64,000 nucleotides of DNA from JAAXHH01 sp965225915 (GTDB taxonomy: Bacteria > JAAXHH01): NCBI GenBank assembly GCA_965225915.1, contig OZ245326.1:3100001-3164000 (forward strand). The letters run 5' to 3'. Every line of letters starts with the position of its first letter. Within the stretch, counting starts at the first letter, position 1. The notes below the pieces were generated by a model. The model made no database searches. It was not told where the DNA came from and saw only the letters and a program-made list of their open reading frames with translations. Of this stretch, positions 63,740 through 64,000 are shown one piece after another. Made by a program: the position numbers and the translations under genes.

Positions 63740-64000
63740 ATGGAATCAACAGACGTATTGATCATCGGGGGCGGCGCGGTGGGCGTATGCGCCGCGTACT
63801 ACCTGCGTGAAGCAGGGTACGGGGTCATCCTCGTGGACCGCGGGGAAATCGGATCCGGCGCTTCCCACGGCAACATGGGGCTCATCGTGCCCAGTCACAG
63901 CGTGCCGCTCGCGGCGCCGGGCGTCGTGACCCAGGGCCTGAAGTGGATGTTCAACCCGGCCAGCCCCTTCTATATCAAGCCGCGGCTGGACCCGTCGCTT
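63740..64000 (+). CDS. FAD-dependent oxidoreductase, D-amino-acid dehydrogenase (DadA)-like (3' partial)
   Basis: The first 87 codons only; the frame runs off the right edge. The N-terminus is a dinucleotide-binding fold, TDVLIIGGGAVGVCAAYYL, followed by the acidic end of strand 2 (VILVDRGEIGSGASHGNMG), as in DadA/DAO-type amine oxidoreductases. Fifteen bases after the peptide-binding lipoprotein gene, so a dipeptide to amino-acid oxidation route is plausible. Confidence 0.75.
   Translation, partial: MESTDVLIIGGGAVGVCAAYYLREAGYGVILVDRGEIGSGASHGNMGLIVPSHSVPLAAPGVVTQGLKWMFNPASPFYIKPRLDPSL

Noticed and set aside
1..64000. tRNA, rRNA, CRISPR arrays and insertion sequences
   Set aside because: I scanned the intergenic spaces for clover-leaf ends, regularly spaced repeats and transposase genes and saw none.

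Overview
The window reads as a piece of a chromosome from a GC-rich (about 60-65% by eye), free-living, heterotrophic bacterium with a menaquinone- or ferredoxin-linked metabolism. Three things point to an uncultured phylum such as Latescibacterota or Poribacteria: several phytanoyl-CoA-dioxygenase-like proteins, two OPT/DUF6785-like membrane proteins, and many small sugar-acid enzyme genes (Gfo/Idh/MocA, xylose-isomerase-like, mandelate racemase-like, RraA, HpcH). That placement is inference only; no rRNA or tRNA gene is present to anchor it. GTG and TTG starts are used regularly. Several intergenic spaces hold recognisable -35/-10 pairs with 16-17 bp spacing.

Layout. 1-1.2 kb: end of a PhyH-HEAT fusion. 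1.3-10.9 kb (minus): one tightly packed operon, read from 10.9 kb downwards: acyl-CoA dehydrogenase, etfB, etfA, a membrane FeS ETF:quinone oxidoreductase, both subunits of a 2-oxoacid:ferredoxin oxidoreductase (beta fused to gamma), a possible small ORF, and an OPT-like membrane protein. It would oxidise an acyl-CoA and a 2-oxoacid and pass the acyl-CoA electrons through ETF to the quinone pool. 11.2-22.1 kb: a class V aminotransferase, an amidohydrolase, polA, two tandem Rieske proteins with a large uncharacterised C-terminal domain, a PhyH dioxygenase and an unrecognised protein. 22.4-32.8 kb: a core-metabolism block (aceE, TPR-thioredoxin, a cytidylate-kinase-like protein, purine nucleoside phosphorylase, accD, purF, ndk, recD2). 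33-37.9 kb: a second OPT-like membrane protein, a DHDPS-family lyase preceded by a decayed enolase-superfamily fragment, an MBL-fold hydrolase and pcm.

38.0-43.2 kb is the outlier: a single gene of about 1,723 codons fusing a DEDDh exonuclease, a RecQ helicase and a UvrD-type helicase. Sampled lines are 42-50% GC against about 65% in a neighbouring line. It is the best candidate for an acquired repair or defence protein.

44.5-64 kb: a catabolic region. A promoter with a dyad across its -35 precedes a plus-strand series (SMP-30 lactonase, D-aminoacylase-type amidohydrolase, pepF, Nudix, sulfatase-fold hydrolase, Gfo/Idh/MocA, sugar isomerase, enolase-superfamily dehydratase). Opposed to it lies a minus-strand set: padR-HpcH aldolase-isomerase, then two zinc alcohol dehydrogenases, an SPFH protein and RraA. 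The window ends with an M19-like dipeptidase, an OppA-type lipoprotein and the start of a DadA-like FAD oxidoreductase. Oxidising, dehydrating and aldol-cleaving a sugar acid is a plausible joint function, but the substrate cannot be read from sequence.
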